Origin: an uncultured Eubacterium sp.
Lineage (GTDB): Bacteria; Bacillota; Clostridia; Lachnospirales; Lachnospiraceae
Direction of reading: 5' to 3'
Length of the DNA: 64,000 nucleotides
Assembly: GCA_947089855.1 (NCBI GenBank)
Contig: CAMUML010000006.1
Span: forward strand, 1 to 64,000
The notes below the pieces were generated by a model. That model was given only the letters and a program-made list of their open reading frames with translations, was not told the origin of the DNA and did no database searches. Position numbers and translations under genes: made by a program. This document shows positions 1 through 8,973 of this stretch, in pieces (position 1 is the stretch's first letter; every line of letters begins with the position of its first letter).

Positions 1-90
1 GATTTATTAAAATTTATAATATATTGCAATAATTTTAATGAATTTGATAACATAGCATAGGGTAATTTACATATAGGGAATTTAAATATT

Positions 91-684
91 ATGATAATAA
101 CACAGATTATACCGCTCACCGCCAAAAAAGTGCAACTATGTTTTGATTGTGCAGAACCGCTTGTGCTATATAAAAATGAATGCCAAAGCCTTGCACTGGA
201 AGAACAGGCAGAAATCGACAACGGATTATACCAAACGATCTTTTATAATATTGTCGGAAAACGTGCTGTTAAGCGTGCCATGCACCTTCTGGAAAAAATG
301 GACCGGACCGAGTGGCAGCTGCGCAAAAAGCTGGAGGAGGGCCAGTATCCCCCACAGCTGATAGACAAAGCGGTAGAATATGTAAAATCCTACCATTATA
401 TCGACGACGAACGCTATGCCCGCACCTTTGTCCGTATCCAACAAGCATACAGGAGCACCGGCCGGATGCGGATGGACCTTTTGTCGAAAGGCATTGCACG
501 GGAAATCGTAGACCGTGCCTTGGAAGAAGAAAATGAAACACCCCAAGGCGAGCTGATCCAAAAGCTCCTTGCTAAAAAAGCATACAACAAAGAAGAGGCC
601 ACACCCCAGGAATCAAAGAAGATATACCAGTACCTGCTGCGAAAAGGGTTTCCAGGCGATGAGATCCTAAGGCATATGCGTTAA
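91..684 (+). CDS. recX: Regulatory protein RecX
   Basis: Modulator of the RecA filament, acting in the cytoplasm during recombinational repair. The 197-residue protein is within the usual family length. The three-helix RecX repeats are visible from about residue 55, with the hallmark stretch YIDDERYARTFV around residues 105-116, and a C-terminal repeat ending in LLRKGFPGDEIL. The N-terminal 50 residues are a less conserved extension, common in Firmicutes. The start at 91 has only a weak upstream purine stretch (TAGGGAA), so a slightly different start is possible. The gene stands alone ahead of rny; no recA is in the window. Assignment rests on motif and length. Confidence 0.88.
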   Translation: MIITQIIPLTAKKVQLCFDCAEPLVLYKNECQSLALEEQAEIDNGLYQTIFYNIVGKRAVKRAMHLLEKMDRTEWQLRKKLEEGQYPPQLIDKAVEYVKSYHYIDDERYARTFVRIQQAYRSTGRMRMDLLSKGIAREIVDRALEEENETPQGELIQKLLAKKAYNKEEATPQESKKIYQYLLRKGFPGDEILRHMR

Positions 685-695
685 CAAATGACATT

Positions 696-712
696 GGGCC
701 GTGAATAGTAAC
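696..712. repeat. R1 repeat, solo end
   Basis: Seventeen bases, GGGCCGTGAATAGTAAC, match the terminal inverted repeat of the R1 family found in full at seven-kilobase-scale intervals elsewhere. No second end is nearby, so this is a relic of a decayed copy. Confidence 0.6.
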
Positions 713-751
713 GATCGATGTACTGGCCGCCGGAATCATTTTGGAATACAC

Positions 752-780
752 TTGACATAATCCAATGGAAAGTATAAAAT
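752..780 (+). promoter_or_regulatory. Probable sigma-A promoter of rny
   Basis: TTGACA at 752-757 and TAAAAT at 775-780 are separated by 17 bases. The predicted leader to the rny start is about 110 bases and contains a GC-rich hairpin-like stretch (GCCTGCGGC ... GCCGCAGGC, about 812-847). Confidence 0.6.
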
Positions 781-894
781 CTAATTGTTGTTATTTATGA
801 CAGTGAACGGTAGCCTGCGGCATTTTACTGCCAGGGATAGCCGCAGGCGGGCGTTGTTATATGTACAATGAAAATTAAATAAGGAGGTGCTCCT

Positions 895-2448
895 GTGTCA
901 CCAATACCAATCATCATTGCTGTGTTAATTGCACTTGTGATTTCGGTACCAGTCACTTACGTTGCCACTTCTGCCTACCAGAAGAAGGTTGTGGAGGCGA
1001 AAATTGGTTCAGCAGATGACAAGGCTAGGTCTATTATTGATGAAGCAGTGAAGACGGCTGAGACGAAGAAACGGGAATCTTTGCTGGAAGTGAAGGAAGA
1101 ATCCATCCGCACAAAGAATGAGCTTGACCGCGAGATCAAAGAGCGGAGGGCAGAGATTCAGCGCAATGAACGCCGCATTGAGCAAAAAGAGTCCAATCTG
1201 GACAAAAAGCTCGAAGCGATTGAAAAACGCGAAGCCGGATTTGCAGAAAAAGAAGAAGAAATCAATAGACAGAAAGAAGAAGTTGCAAAGCTCAATGAGG
1301 AACGGTTACAGGAACTGGAAAGAATCTCTGGGCTTACCTCCGAACAGGCAAAAGAATATCTTTTAAAAACTGTAGAAGATGATGTAAAGCTTGACACTGC
1401 AAAAATGTTAAAAGAAATGGAAACTAGGGCAAAAGAAGAAGCAGGCAAAAAAGCACGGGAATATGTCGTTACTGCAATTCAAAAATGTGCGGCTGACCAT
1501 GTGGCTGAAACTTCAATTTCAGTTGTCCAGCTTCCGAATGATGAAATGAAAGGGCGTATTATCGGGCGTGAGGGGCGCAATATCCGCACGTTGGAAACGC
1601 TGACCGGCATAGATTTGATTATTGACGATACGCCGGAAGCGGTAATCCTTTCAGGATTTGATCCGATCCGAAGAGAAGTAGCACGTATTGCATTGGAAAA
1701 ATTGATTGTTGATGGCCGTATCCATCCAGCCCGTATTGAGGAAATGGTGGAAAAGGCACAAAAAGAAGTAGAGAACATGATCCGGGATGAAGGGGAAGCC
1801 GCTACGTTGGAAGCTGGCATACATGGGCTTCATCCGGAAATGGTACGCCTTCTTGGGCGTATGAAGTTCCGAACAAGCTATGGACAGAATGCATTGAAGC
1901 ATTCGATTGAGGTAGCGCAGCTTGCTGGCCTTTTGGCAGCAGAAATAGGGCTGGATGCCAGGACAGCAAAACGTGCAGGGTTATTACATGATATTGGAAA
2001 ATCAGTCGACCATGAAATGGAAGGCTCACATATTCAGATTGGTGTCGATATTTGTAAGAAATACAAAGAATCACCGCTTATTATTAATGCAGTAGAAGCA
2101 CATCACGGGGATGTGGAACCGCAATCTTTGATCGCATGTTTAGTACAGGCTGCCGATACCATCAGTGCGGCACGGCCGGGTGCGCGCAGGGAGACGTTAG
2201 AAGCGTATTCAAACCGCCTGCAGCAGTTAGAGGATATTACAAACAATTTTAAAGGGGTTGAGAAATCTTTTGCCATTCAAGCGGGCAGGGAGATTCGTAT
2301 TATGGTTGTGCCGGAGCAGGTAAGTGACGCGGATATGGTTATCCTTGCAAGGGACGTATCCAAGCAGATTGAAGAACACTTGCAGTATCCGGGGCAAATT
2401 AAGGTGAATGTAATTCGTGAATCAAGAGTCATAGATTACGCGAAATAA
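895..2448 (+). CDS. rny: Ribonuclease Y
   Basis: Membrane-anchored endoribonuclease that starts mRNA turnover in Firmicutes. The 517 residues fit the family (about 520). Order of parts: one N-terminal membrane helix (residues about 3-25), a long charged coiled coil (about 30-180), a KH RNA-binding domain ([10 protein letters not shown], about 222-231), and an HD phosphohydrolase domain with the metal-binding pair in LLHDIGKS (His365, Asp366). The start is a GTG preceded by a strong AAGGAGGTG. It has its own promoter and is followed at once by an intrinsic terminator, so it is probably monocistronic. Confidence 0.97.
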   Translation: MSPIPIIIAVLIALVISVPVTYVATSAYQKKVVEAKIGSADDKARSIIDEAVKTAETKKRESLLEVKEESIRTKNELDREIKERRAEIQRNERRIEQKESNLDKKLEAIEKREAGFAEKEEEINRQKEEVAKLNEERLQELERISGLTSEQAKEYLLKTVEDDVKLDTAKMLKEMETRAKEEAGKKAREYVVTAIQKCAADHVAETSISVVQLPNDEMKGRIIGREGRNIRTLETLTGIDLIIDDTPEAVILSGFDPIRREVARIALEKLIVDGRIHPARIEEMVEKAQKEVENMIRDEGEAATLEAGIHGLHPEMVRLLGRMKFRTSYGQNALKHSIEVAQLAGLLAAEIGLDARTAKRAGLLHDIGKSVDHEMEGSHIQIGVDICKKYKESPLIINAVEAHHGDVEPQSLIACLVQAADTISAARPGARRETLEAYSNRLQQLEDITNNFKGVEKSFAIQAGREIRIMVVPEQVSDADMVILARDVSKQIEEHLQYPGQIKVNVIRESRVIDYAK

Positions 2449-2459
2449 TGGAAGCAATT

Positions 2460-2500
2460 GCGCCAAAACCATTGGACATGTATGGTTTTGGCGCTTTTTT
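2460..2500 (+). terminator. Rho-independent terminator of rny
   Basis: A 12-bp perfect stem, GCGCCAAAACCA (2460-2471) with TGGTTTTGGCGC (2483-2494), is followed by six T residues. Confidence 0.93.
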
Positions 2501-2575
2501 AAATCGGAATTGACTGCCTGAAACAGCAGTGGTAATATTATGGTAGCGATGTATTTTTCAGAAAGGGACGACAAC

Positions 2576-3118
2576 ATGAAAAATGAAATTAAGCGGATTG
2601 ACCGGAAGCTGGAATTTCAAGGCACCATTCTGGATTTTTATACCGATTATATGCAGATGCCGGATGGAAGGGTAGTAAAATGGGATTTTATTGCACACCG
2701 CAAAGGGGCTGCAGCGGTTGTACCAGTCTTGGACGATGGGAAGATATTGATGGTACACCAATACCGGAATGCCCTCGACCGTATGACGATCGAAATTCCG
2801 GCGGGCGCCAGGGATGATGTGTCAGAGCATACGGAAATTTGTGCGGCAAGGGAATTGGAAGAAGAAACTGGGTACCGGTGCGGGAAGCTGGAATTTTTGA
2901 TTTCCCTAAAGTCAGCGGTTGCTTATAATAACGAATTTATTGATGTATATGTGGCGACGGGTTTACAGCCTGGCAGGCAGCATTTGGACAGGGATGAATT
3001 TATCGAACTGGAGGCAGTGCCTTTGGACAATCTTTGCAGCAGGATTTATGCAGGGGAAATACAGGATGCGAAAACGGTTGCGGCCATTTTGGCATATAAA
3101 AATAAATATGCCCCGTAG
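2576..3118 (+). CDS. NUDIX hydrolase, ADP-ribose pyrophosphatase type
   Basis: Hydrolyses nucleoside diphosphates linked to another moiety, most likely ADP-ribose to AMP and ribose 5-phosphate. The 180-residue protein has the NUDIX box near residues 80-103, with the core RELEEETGY carrying the metal-binding glutamates. The spacing between the first Gly and Glu is one residue longer than the textbook box. The start at 2576 is chosen because GAAAGGGA lies 8 bases upstream; a longer ATG at 2540 lacks a site. It lies ahead of the spoIIM-like and xerD-like genes on the same strand. The substrate is inferred from family resemblance. Confidence 0.88.
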   Translation: MKNEIKRIDRKLEFQGTILDFYTDYMQMPDGRVVKWDFIAHRKGAAAVVPVLDDGKILMVHQYRNALDRMTIEIPAGARDDVSEHTEICAARELEEETGYRCGKLEFLISLKSAVAYNNEFIDVYVATGLQPGRQHLDRDEFIELEAVPLDNLCSRIYAGEIQDAKTVAAILAYKNKYAP

Positions 3119-3163
3119 ATGTCATAAAAACAGGGGGCCTGCATAGATTAGATTAACTGGACA

Positions 3164-3799
3164 ATGAAAAAGAGACATGTAGTGAGACATAAGGCGAAGA
3201 CGATAAAACTAACAGGCTGTTCCATGCCGGGGCTGCCTTGGCGTGGATTTCTGGCAGGATGTTTTTTGCTGTTTTTCCTGGCAGGGATATTGGCGGCTAA
3301 TTGGGTAGGGCAGGAAAAGCTGCTGCAGTATGGGATGTTAAATGAGTATTATGTCGGGCAGCTGGCCTATGCGCAGCTGGATGCCGGAAATTATTTTGGC
3401 TATTTATTAAAGCAGAGGATGCGTGTATTTGGCCTATCGGCCCTGTTGGCTTATACGCGGTTTGGCGTGCCAATGTTAACGGGTGTTATCGGCTGGTATG
3501 CATTTTCGCTGGGCTATTTGTTTGTAAACGCGCTGGTCAGTATGAAGTTTCAGGGGATGGTGCTTGTCCTGCTCTCTGTATTTCCGCAAATCTTCTGTTA
3601 TGCAGCGGCCTATTATGGGCTTGGGAACATTGTATTTGTAAAAAGCGCCCAGCTTGCAGTGCCTGCGGGCGTGCCGAAAGCATGGAGGAACCCGCGCCTG
3701 TTTATGCTGCTTTCTGCCCTGATGTGTATGGTTGCCGGGATATGGCTGGAAAGCTATGTAAACCCGGTGCTGCTGACAAAATACATACGCAGCATGTAG
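3164..3799 (+). CDS. spoIIM: SpoIIM-like stage II sporulation membrane protein
   Basis: SpoIIM works with SpoIID and SpoIIP to remove septal peptidoglycan during engulfment of the forespore. This 211-residue protein has a basic cytoplasmic N-terminus (residues 1-28), then about five hydrophobic segments (about 28-46, 93-112, 115-135, 140-165 and 175-195). That matches the size and multi-span topology of SpoIIM. The position between a NUDIX hydrolase and a xerD-like gene also fits clostridial genomes. There are no catalytic motifs, so the call rests on topology, length and context. Confidence 0.75.
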   Translation: MKKRHVVRHKAKTIKLTGCSMPGLPWRGFLAGCFLLFFLAGILAANWVGQEKLLQYGMLNEYYVGQLAYAQLDAGNYFGYLLKQRMRVFGLSALLAYTRFGVPMLTGVIGWYAFSLGYLFVNALVSMKFQGMVLVLLSVFPQIFCYAAAYYGLGNIVFVKSAQLAVPAGVPKAWRNPRLFMLLSALMCMVAGIWLESYVNPVLLTKYIRSM

Positions 3800-3826
3800 A
3801 GGGCTGGTGCAGGCCCGGGGGTAAAA

Positions 3827-4750
3827 ATGGAAATGGATACAGGAAAAAAATTACCAGGACAATTGTTGGAAGAAAGCATTTCACAGTACATAGCAGCCAT
3901 TTGCAGGGAACGGGTTTCCCGTAATACGGTCGTTTCTTATGAGCGTGACCTGCGCAGGATGGCAAATTATTTTAAGGGGCAGGGGATATTGGAATGCAGC
4001 CAGGTTACGGAGACGCATTTGTGTGGGTATCTAAATGGGCTGGAATATGAAAATAAGCGCCCGGCTACGGTTGCAAGGGCGATTGCTTCTATCAAGGCTT
4101 TTTTCCGCTATCTGCAAGGGCAGGGTGCTGTTTTGGAAAATCCCGCTACACATTTAAAAGCGCCCAAAATAGAAAAAGGCAGGCCGTATATTTTGACACC
4201 TCAGGAAACTGTCCTACTGCTAAAACAGCCACAGGGGCCATCGCCGAAAGCTGTGCGTGACCGCGCCATGCTGGAGCTGATGTATGCAACCGGTATCCGG
4301 GTTAGCGAATTGGTAGCGCTTCAGGTGACGGATGTGAACATGGGGATGGAGTATTTGATTTGCCGCCAGGGAGGGCGGGAGCGTGTCGTTCCATTTGGCA
4401 CGGCTGCTGCCAAAGCACTGCAGGCGTATATGGGACAGGCAAGGCCGCAGATCGCCTGCGATGAGGCATGCGGCTGCCTGTTTACCAACATGGGCGGAAA
4501 GCAGATGAGCCGGCAGGGCGTTTATAAAATGATCAAACAATATGCGGCGGCGGCAGGTATTGCGGGGGAAATTACCCCGCATACGCTGCGGCATTCCTTT
4601 GCGGCGCATTTGGTAAATAACGGTGCAGATTTATGTGCCGTGCAGGAGATGATGGGATATGCGGATTTATCGGCTGCCCAGGTTTACGCACAGATGCGCG
4701 GCGCATCGATCCGGGAAGTGTATAAAAAAGCACATCCACGCGGAAAGTAA
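3827..4750 (+). CDS. xerD: XerD-like tyrosine recombinase with non-canonical active site
   Basis: Xer recombinases resolve chromosome dimers at dif. The 307 residues contain the N-terminal SAM-like domain (about 12-95) and the C-terminal catalytic domain. The first catalytic Arg lies in TGIRVSEL (about residue 158), HTLRHSF supplies the His and second Arg, and the nucleophilic Tyr is in QVYAQM. Two positions are unusual. The beta-hairpin Lys (GKG in E. coli XerD) reads RQGGRERVVP, and the final His of LLGH reads MMGYADLS. The gene may still act with a partner, or may have lost strand cleavage. It follows the spoIIM-like gene by 27 bases and is convergent with the DAHP synthase gene. Confidence 0.85.
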   Translation: MEMDTGKKLPGQLLEESISQYIAAICRERVSRNTVVSYERDLRRMANYFKGQGILECSQVTETHLCGYLNGLEYENKRPATVARAIASIKAFFRYLQGQGAVLENPATHLKAPKIEKGRPYILTPQETVLLLKQPQGPSPKAVRDRAMLELMYATGIRVSELVALQVTDVNMGMEYLICRQGGRERVVPFGTAAAKALQAYMGQARPQIACDEACGCLFTNMGGKQMSRQGVYKMIKQYAAAAGIAGEITPHTLRHSFAAHLVNNGADLCAVQEMMGYADLSAAQVYAQMRGASIREVYKKAHPRGK

Positions 4751-4758
4751 AAACGGCG

Positions 4759-5790
4759 TTAATGGTTCATCTCAGCGATCATATAAATTAGCTTTTCTGA
4801 ATCTTCCCATCCTAGGCACGGATCCGTAATAGACTTGCCGTATATATGGTCGCCGATATGCTGGGCGCCTTCTTCCAGGTAGCTTTCTACCATAACGCCT
4901 TTCACAAGTGTTTTGATTTCAGGGGAAACGATCCGGTTATGCATGACCTCTTGGACAATACGTACCTGTTCTTTATAAAGTTTGCTGGAATTGGAATGGT
5001 TGGCGTCAATAACGGCTGCCGGGTTTTGCAGTTCCATGCCCTTATAGCGTTCCATTAGGCGCATAATATCTTCGTAATGGTAATTTTGTACCGTATTGCC
5101 GTGTTTGCTGACCGCGCCGCGCAATATAACGTGCGTCAGCGGATTCCCGCTTGTATCCACTTCATAATTGCGGTATATAAAGTGGTGCGGATGCTGCGCC
5201 GCATATACGGAATTTAACATCACAGAAAAATCGCCGCTGGTTGGGTTTTTCATACCGGAAGCCACATCAAAACCGCTGGCGGTTAACCGGTGCTGCTGGT
5301 CTTCTACGGAACGGGCGCCAATTGCTACATAAGATAGCAGGTCATCTACGAAACTCCAGTTTTCGCAGTAAAGCATTTCATCGGCTGGGGTCAGCCCGCT
5401 TTCTTTGATTGCGCGGATATGCATCCGACGCATAGCGCCCAGCCCGGCAGCCATATCAGGGGCTTTTTCCGGGTTTGGCTGGGAAGCAATGCCCTTATAG
5501 CCTTCCCCGGTTGTGCGGGGCTTATTGGTATAAACCCTTGGGATAATAATGACCCGGTCTTTTACTTTTTCCTGCACAGTAGTCAGCCGACTGACATAAT
5601 CGCACACAGCATCTTCCCGGTCGGCAGAACATGGGCCTATGATTACAAGAAACCGGTCGTCCTTGCCCAAAATGACATCGGAAATCATCTTGTCCCGTTC
5701 TTTTTTCAATTTGGCAAGCGCATCTGGAAACGGGTACATTTCTTTCACCATTTTTGGAGTTGGAAGCGCTTTGACAAATTTAAAACTCAT
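4759..5790 (-). CDS. 3-deoxy-7-phosphoheptulonate (DAHP) synthase, class I
   Basis: First step of the shikimate pathway: condenses phosphoenolpyruvate with erythrose 4-phosphate. The 343-residue protein is typical of the AroF/AroG/AroH type. It shows VIIGPCSADRED (about 50-60), a PRVYTNKPRTTGEGYKG stretch for substrate binding (about 84-100), a SVEDQQHR segment and IDANHSNSSK near the C-terminus. The start has GAGAGG upstream on the minus strand and a good promoter 60-90 bases further. No other aromatic pathway gene or T-box leader is seen nearby, so feedback type (Phe, Tyr or Trp) cannot be told. Confidence 0.95.
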   Translation of the reverse strand: MSFKFVKALPTPKMVKEMYPFPDALAKLKKERDKMISDVILGKDDRFLVIIGPCSADREDAVCDYVSRLTTVQEKVKDRVIIIPRVYTNKPRTTGEGYKGIASQPNPEKAPDMAAGLGAMRRMHIRAIKESGLTPADEMLYCENWSFVDDLLSYVAIGARSVEDQQHRLTASGFDVASGMKNPTSGDFSVMLNSVYAAQHPHHFIYRNYEVDTSGNPLTHVILRGAVSKHGNTVQNYHYEDIMRLMERYKGMELQNPAAVIDANHSNSSKLYKEQVRIVQEVMHNRIVSPEIKTLVKGVMVESYLEEGAQHIGDHIYGKSITDPCLGWEDSEKLIYMIAEMNH

Positions 5791-5849
5791 AATGATCCTC
5801 TCCTATTCTATCGAAAATACTTCTTGGTATTTCTTTCGTTCAAGTATTT

Positions 5850-5878
5850 ATAATAGGGTAAAATATGGAATCTGTCAA
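5850..5878 (-). promoter_or_regulatory. Promoter of the DAHP synthase gene
   Basis: Read on the minus strand, TTGACA (5878-5873) and TATTAT (5855-5850) are 17 bases apart, about 60 bases upstream of the start codon. Confidence 0.7.
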
Positions 5879-5925
5879 ACCTCAATTCCGTTTCACAGTC
5901 CAGCTTGGCATTCAATGCATATTCC

Positions 5926-6069
5926 GTTACTATTCACGGATCAGGAATGCGCATAAACTGCGCATTCCGTGAGAACATGATTCAGGAGTGAGGGGCGATT
6001 TTGCGAAGCAAACTTCCAATATCGCCCCGAATGGTTACTGTGAGCGGCCCCCAGGCCGTGAATAGTAAC
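5926..6069 (+). repeat. R1 element, full copy (144 bp)
   Basis: Starts GTTACTATTCACGG and ends CCGTGAATAGTAAC. Inside are three stem-loops: GGAATGCGC/GCGCATTCC, GGGGCGAT/ATCGCCCC, and GGTTACT paired with the outer end. The flanks CATATTCC and CATGTTCC differ by one base, as expected of an 8-bp target duplication. It fills the intergenic region between the DAHP synthase and nrdG genes. Apart from the two promoters the remainder of this 420-base gap shows nothing coding. Confidence 0.9.
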
Positions 6070-6109
6070 CATGTTCCGTATTATTTTTAAATTTATTTGT
6101 CGAAATAGC

Positions 6110-6138
6110 TTGTAGAATGCAAAAGAATCAGTTATAAT
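6110..6138 (+). promoter_or_regulatory. Probable nrdG promoter
   Basis: TTGTAG (6110-6115) and TATAAT (6133-6138) with a 17-base spacer, 73 bases upstream of the nrdG start. Confidence 0.6.
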
Positions 6139-6211
6139 AGTCCTGCGTTAAAGATGCAGGAAGCCACTGCATAAGAATGACCGCTAATCTTAAAAAGAGG
6201 GGGCCAGGGCC

Positions 6212-6733
6212 ATGTATTATGGGGCAATCAAAAAAACGGACATTGCAAATGGTGCCGGTGTACGGGTGAGCCTGTTTGTGTCCGGCTGTACACACCATTG
6301 CAAAGGCTGTTTCCAGCCGGAGACGTGGGACTTCCAGTATGGCAGCCCTTATACAAAGATGGCGGAGCAGGAAATTTTGGATGCGTTGGGGCATGATTAT
6401 ATCAAAGGGCTGACGCTTTTGGGCGGGGAGCCCTTTGAACCAGAAAACCAAAGGGTGCTTGTAAAGCTGCTGTACCAGGTTAGGGGGCAGTTCCCGCATA
6501 AAGACATCTGGTGCTACACAGGATATACATATGAGGCTGACCTGTTAAAAGACAGCCGTGCCAGGTGTGAAGTGACGGACGAAATGCTGTCTATGATCGA
6601 TGTCTTGGTGGATGGGGAATACCGGGAGGCGCAAAAAAATATCAGCCTACATTTTCGGGGGTCAGAAAATCAACGTTTGATCGATTTGCCCAAAACTAGG
6701 CAGCAGAAAAAAATAATATTGTTAGAAATTTAG
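6212..6733 (+). CDS. nrdG: Anaerobic ribonucleoside-triphosphate reductase activating protein
   Basis: Radical SAM activase that installs the glycyl radical in the class III reductase NrdD. The 173-residue protein carries the cluster motif CTHHCKGC (CxxxCxxC, residues about 27-34) after VSG, and LGGEPFEPEN (about 71-80) with the SAM-binding GGE. Length is typical. The start at 6212 follows GAGGGGGCCAGGG. No nrdD is in the window, which is unusual because the two are commonly adjacent. A tRNA gene follows 45 bases downstream. Confidence 0.95.
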   Translation: MYYGAIKKTDIANGAGVRVSLFVSGCTHHCKGCFQPETWDFQYGSPYTKMAEQEILDALGHDYIKGLTLLGGEPFEPENQRVLVKLLYQVRGQFPHKDIWCYTGYTYEADLLKDSRARCEVTDEMLSMIDVLVDGEYREAQKNISLHFRGSENQRLIDLPKTRQQKKIILLEI

Positions 6734-6778
6734 GCTTTTCTTTTTCGGGAAATGGTGTTATAATAAATACCAGCTTTT

Positions 6779-6850
6779 GCAACCGTAGTCTAACGGATAG
6801 AACGCAGGACTCCGACTCCTGTAATGTGGGTTCGATTCCCGCCGGTTGCA
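6779..6850 (+). tRNA. tRNA-Arg (anticodon CCG)
   Basis: Cloverleaf drawn by eye: acceptor GCAACCG pairs with CGGTTGC, discriminator A at 6850, anticodon stem CAGGA/TCCTG around loop CTCCGAC giving anticodon CCG, T-loop GGTTCGATTCC. The 3' CCA is not encoded. A TATAAT box lies at 6759-6764. Reads the rare CGG codon. Confidence 0.93.
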
Positions 6851-6975
6851 TTTTTCTTTCTATTTTTTTTTGACTATCAGACATTCCCCGAAACCGATTA
6901 TTTTGATATTTATTTTTTAAAAGATATATTTTGAAAGATAACAATACAACCTTAAAACAGATAAGGAGGCATTCG

Positions 6976-8751
6976 ATGGCAGCCAATAATAATAACGAAG
7001 AAAACAGCACCGGCGAAAATAAAACCGGTTTTAGTATGGGCGAGTTAAAAAAAATATGTGTGAAATATAAAAAGTATATTGCAACGGGTGCGATGCTTAT
7101 ATTGCTTGCAATCGTAATTTCAACCCAGAATATAAACAATGATTCCCCGAAATCTCAAAATGACCCGTTGTTTTCCAGCAGTACAGATGGGGAAGGGCAG
7201 GGCCAGGCGGATTCAGAAGCATTTAAGGTAGATGAATATCCGGAGATTAACGGGCTGTTTGAAGAGTACTACAAATGCTTCGCAGCTGGGGATGTAGCAG
7301 GCGTTGAAAAAGTCGCTTACCCGGTTTCCGATACAGAAAAAAGCTATATTGAGCTAATGGGCAGCTACTTGGACAAGTATGAAAATATTAAATGCTATAC
7401 CAAACAGGGCGTAAAAGATGGGGAATATACGGTAGCGGTTGTTTCAGATATGAAATTTCAGGATATTGATTCTGGCGCGCCAGGCGTAGACTATTTTTAT
7501 GTCCGCAAAGATGAAAACGGCGCTTTTTATATTGATAATACATACAATAGCCAGTCCAAGCTGTCCGATAAAGAAAGCGCAGCAGATGAGAAAGTGAAGG
7601 AATGCATTGCCGCATTTGAACAGCAGCAGGACGTGATCAACCTGCAAAGGGAAGTACAGAGCAATTATGACGCAGCGCTTGCAAAAGACGAACAGCTCAA
7701 AGAGATGGTTACGAAGAATGTGCAGGATGCCGTCAGTGCATGGGTGGACAGCTTTACGCAGACAGATACAGATGATGGAAATACCCAAAACAAGGCGGAC
7801 GGTACGTCGTCCAGCGCCGATAATTTAAAGCGCACCGCTTATGCGAAGACGGATGTAAATATGCGCACAAAACGCAATGCAGACAGTGACCTGATACGTA
7901 CTTTAAAGGCCGGTACCAAAGTTACGATTTATGGCGTGAGCAAAGACGGCTGGTTTAAGGTAAAAGCAAAAGGCGATACCGGGTTTGTAAGCAAGGATTA
8001 TATTGTATCTGACCCGTCAAAGGTAGAGGGTGCAGAGGGCAGTTCCCAAAGCAATGAAAATCAAACAAAACGTACTGCCTACACGAAGGAAGAAGTAAAT
8101 CTGCGCAAAGGGCGTAGTACAGACAGCGATATTGTCAAAACACTCAAAGGTGGCCTTAAAGTTACTGTTTATGGAGAAAGCCAGTCGGGCTGGTATAAGG
8201 TAAAAGCGGGGAGCGATACCGGCTATATCCGCAAAGATTATATTGTATTTGACAAATCTAAAGTTAAGAAAACGGAGACAGGCAATACTGGCAACACATC
8301 CAGCAGCGCAAAAACACGTACCGCTTATGCAAAGACAACTGTAAACATGCGCGAAAAGCGCAGCACAAGCAGCGACGTATTGCGGGAATTAAAGCCAGGT
8401 ACAAAAGTTACGATCTATGGCACAAGCCAAAATGGATGGTTTAAGATTAAGAGCAGGGGCAAGACAGGGTTTGTTAAAAAAGAATATATCGTATCTGACA
8501 AATCTAAAGTCAAAAAAGAGGACAATTCCACTCCTGATACGACTTCTTCGCCATCTTACTATACAGAAGGGGAGCGTATTACGTTATCGGATGGAGTAAA
8601 TGTGCGCCAGGCCATGAGTGAAAGTTCAGATCTAGTCGGCACTGCGTTCCAGGGGGATACAGTTACGGTCGTTATGAGCTATGCGGAAGGATGGACAAAA
8701 GTAAACTGGAATGGCAAGACGGGATATATTAAAACAGATGTATTAAGATAA
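6976..8751 (+). CDS. Membrane-anchored protein with four bacterial SH3 repeats
   Basis: About 591 residues. A short cytoplasmic N-terminus is followed by one membrane helix (about residues 35-53), an alpha/beta region of about 150 residues of the kind seen before SH3 domains in clostridia, and four SH3b repeats. The first three repeats start RTAYAKTDVNMR, RTAYTKEEVNLR and RTAYAKTTVNMR, and the fourth starts ITLSDGVNVR. They end in TGFVSKDYIVSD-like strands and are joined by Ser/Thr/Asn linkers. Such domains bind peptidoglycan or its stem peptides, so a cell-wall role outside the membrane is inferred. The start is set at 6976 because AAGGAGG lies 7 bases upstream; an upstream in-frame ATG at 6931 has no site. 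No enzymatic domain is seen. Confidence 0.85.
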   Translation: MAANNNNEENSTGENKTGFSMGELKKICVKYKKYIATGAMLILLAIVISTQNINNDSPKSQNDPLFSSSTDGEGQGQADSEAFKVDEYPEINGLFEEYYKCFAAGDVAGVEKVAYPVSDTEKSYIELMGSYLDKYENIKCYTKQGVKDGEYTVAVVSDMKFQDIDSGAPGVDYFYVRKDENGAFYIDNTYNSQSKLSDKESAADEKVKECIAAFEQQQDVINLQREVQSNYDAALAKDEQLKEMVTKNVQDAVSAWVDSFTQTDTDDGNTQNKADGTSSSADNLKRTAYAKTDVNMRTKRNADSDLIRTLKAGTKVTIYGVSKDGWFKVKAKGDTGFVSKDYIVSDPSKVEGAEGSSQSNENQTKRTAYTKEEVNLRKGRSTDSDIVKTLKGGLKVTVYGESQSGWYKVKAGSDTGYIRKDYIVFDKSKVKKTETGNTGNTSSSAKTRTAYAKTTVNMREKRSTSSDVLRELKPGTKVTIYGTSQNGWFKIKSRGKTGFVKKEYIVSDKSKVKKEDNSTPDTTSSPSYYTEGERITLSDGVNVRQAMSESSDLVGTAFQGDTVTVVMSYAEGWTKVNWNGKTGYIKTDVLR

Positions 8752-8766
8752 GTTGAATAACAGTGC

Positions 8767-8804
8767 CAGGGTGTATTGGATGGGGATCCGTCTGATACAC
8801 CCTG
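8767..8804 (+). terminator. Stem-loop downstream of the SH3 protein gene
   Basis: CAGGGTGTAT (8767-8776) pairs perfectly with ATACACCCTG (8795-8804). It lacks a T tract, so it may work as an mRNA 3' end stabiliser with the T-rich hairpin that follows. Confidence 0.5.
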
Positions 8805-8832
8805 TAAAAAAAGCGGTTGCTGTATGGAGAAA

Positions 8833-8864
8833 GCCGGAAGTTGGCAGTACAGTTTCCGTTTTTT
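8833..8864 (+). terminator. Possible terminator of the SH3 protein gene
   Basis: A short stem CGGAA (8835-8839) with TTCCG (8854-8858) is followed by six T residues. The stem is short, so the call is moderate. Confidence 0.5.
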
Positions 8865-8973
8865 CGCGTTTTTGTTATTATTTACATCCAATGTCATTTA
8901 CTTATGAGGCTGCCGTTATGAAATATAGCTGATAAACCGCATATTTTAATATATTCTGGCTGTAAGATATATA

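Noticed and set aside
1479-1820. Long antisense frames inside rny, and similar ones inside ligA, xseA, the chemoreceptor and the STM cluster
   Set aside because: They are mirror frames of strongly coding genes, lack ribosome sites and show Ser/Pro/His-rich shadow composition.
5791-5925. T-box or amino-acid leader for the DAHP synthase gene
   Set aside because: The leader between promoter and start is about 60 bases and shows no T-box sequence or leader peptide.
6779-6850. tRNA-Arg as an integration site
   Set aside because: No repeat of its 3' end and no integrase or island genes follow; the downstream SH3 gene looks native.
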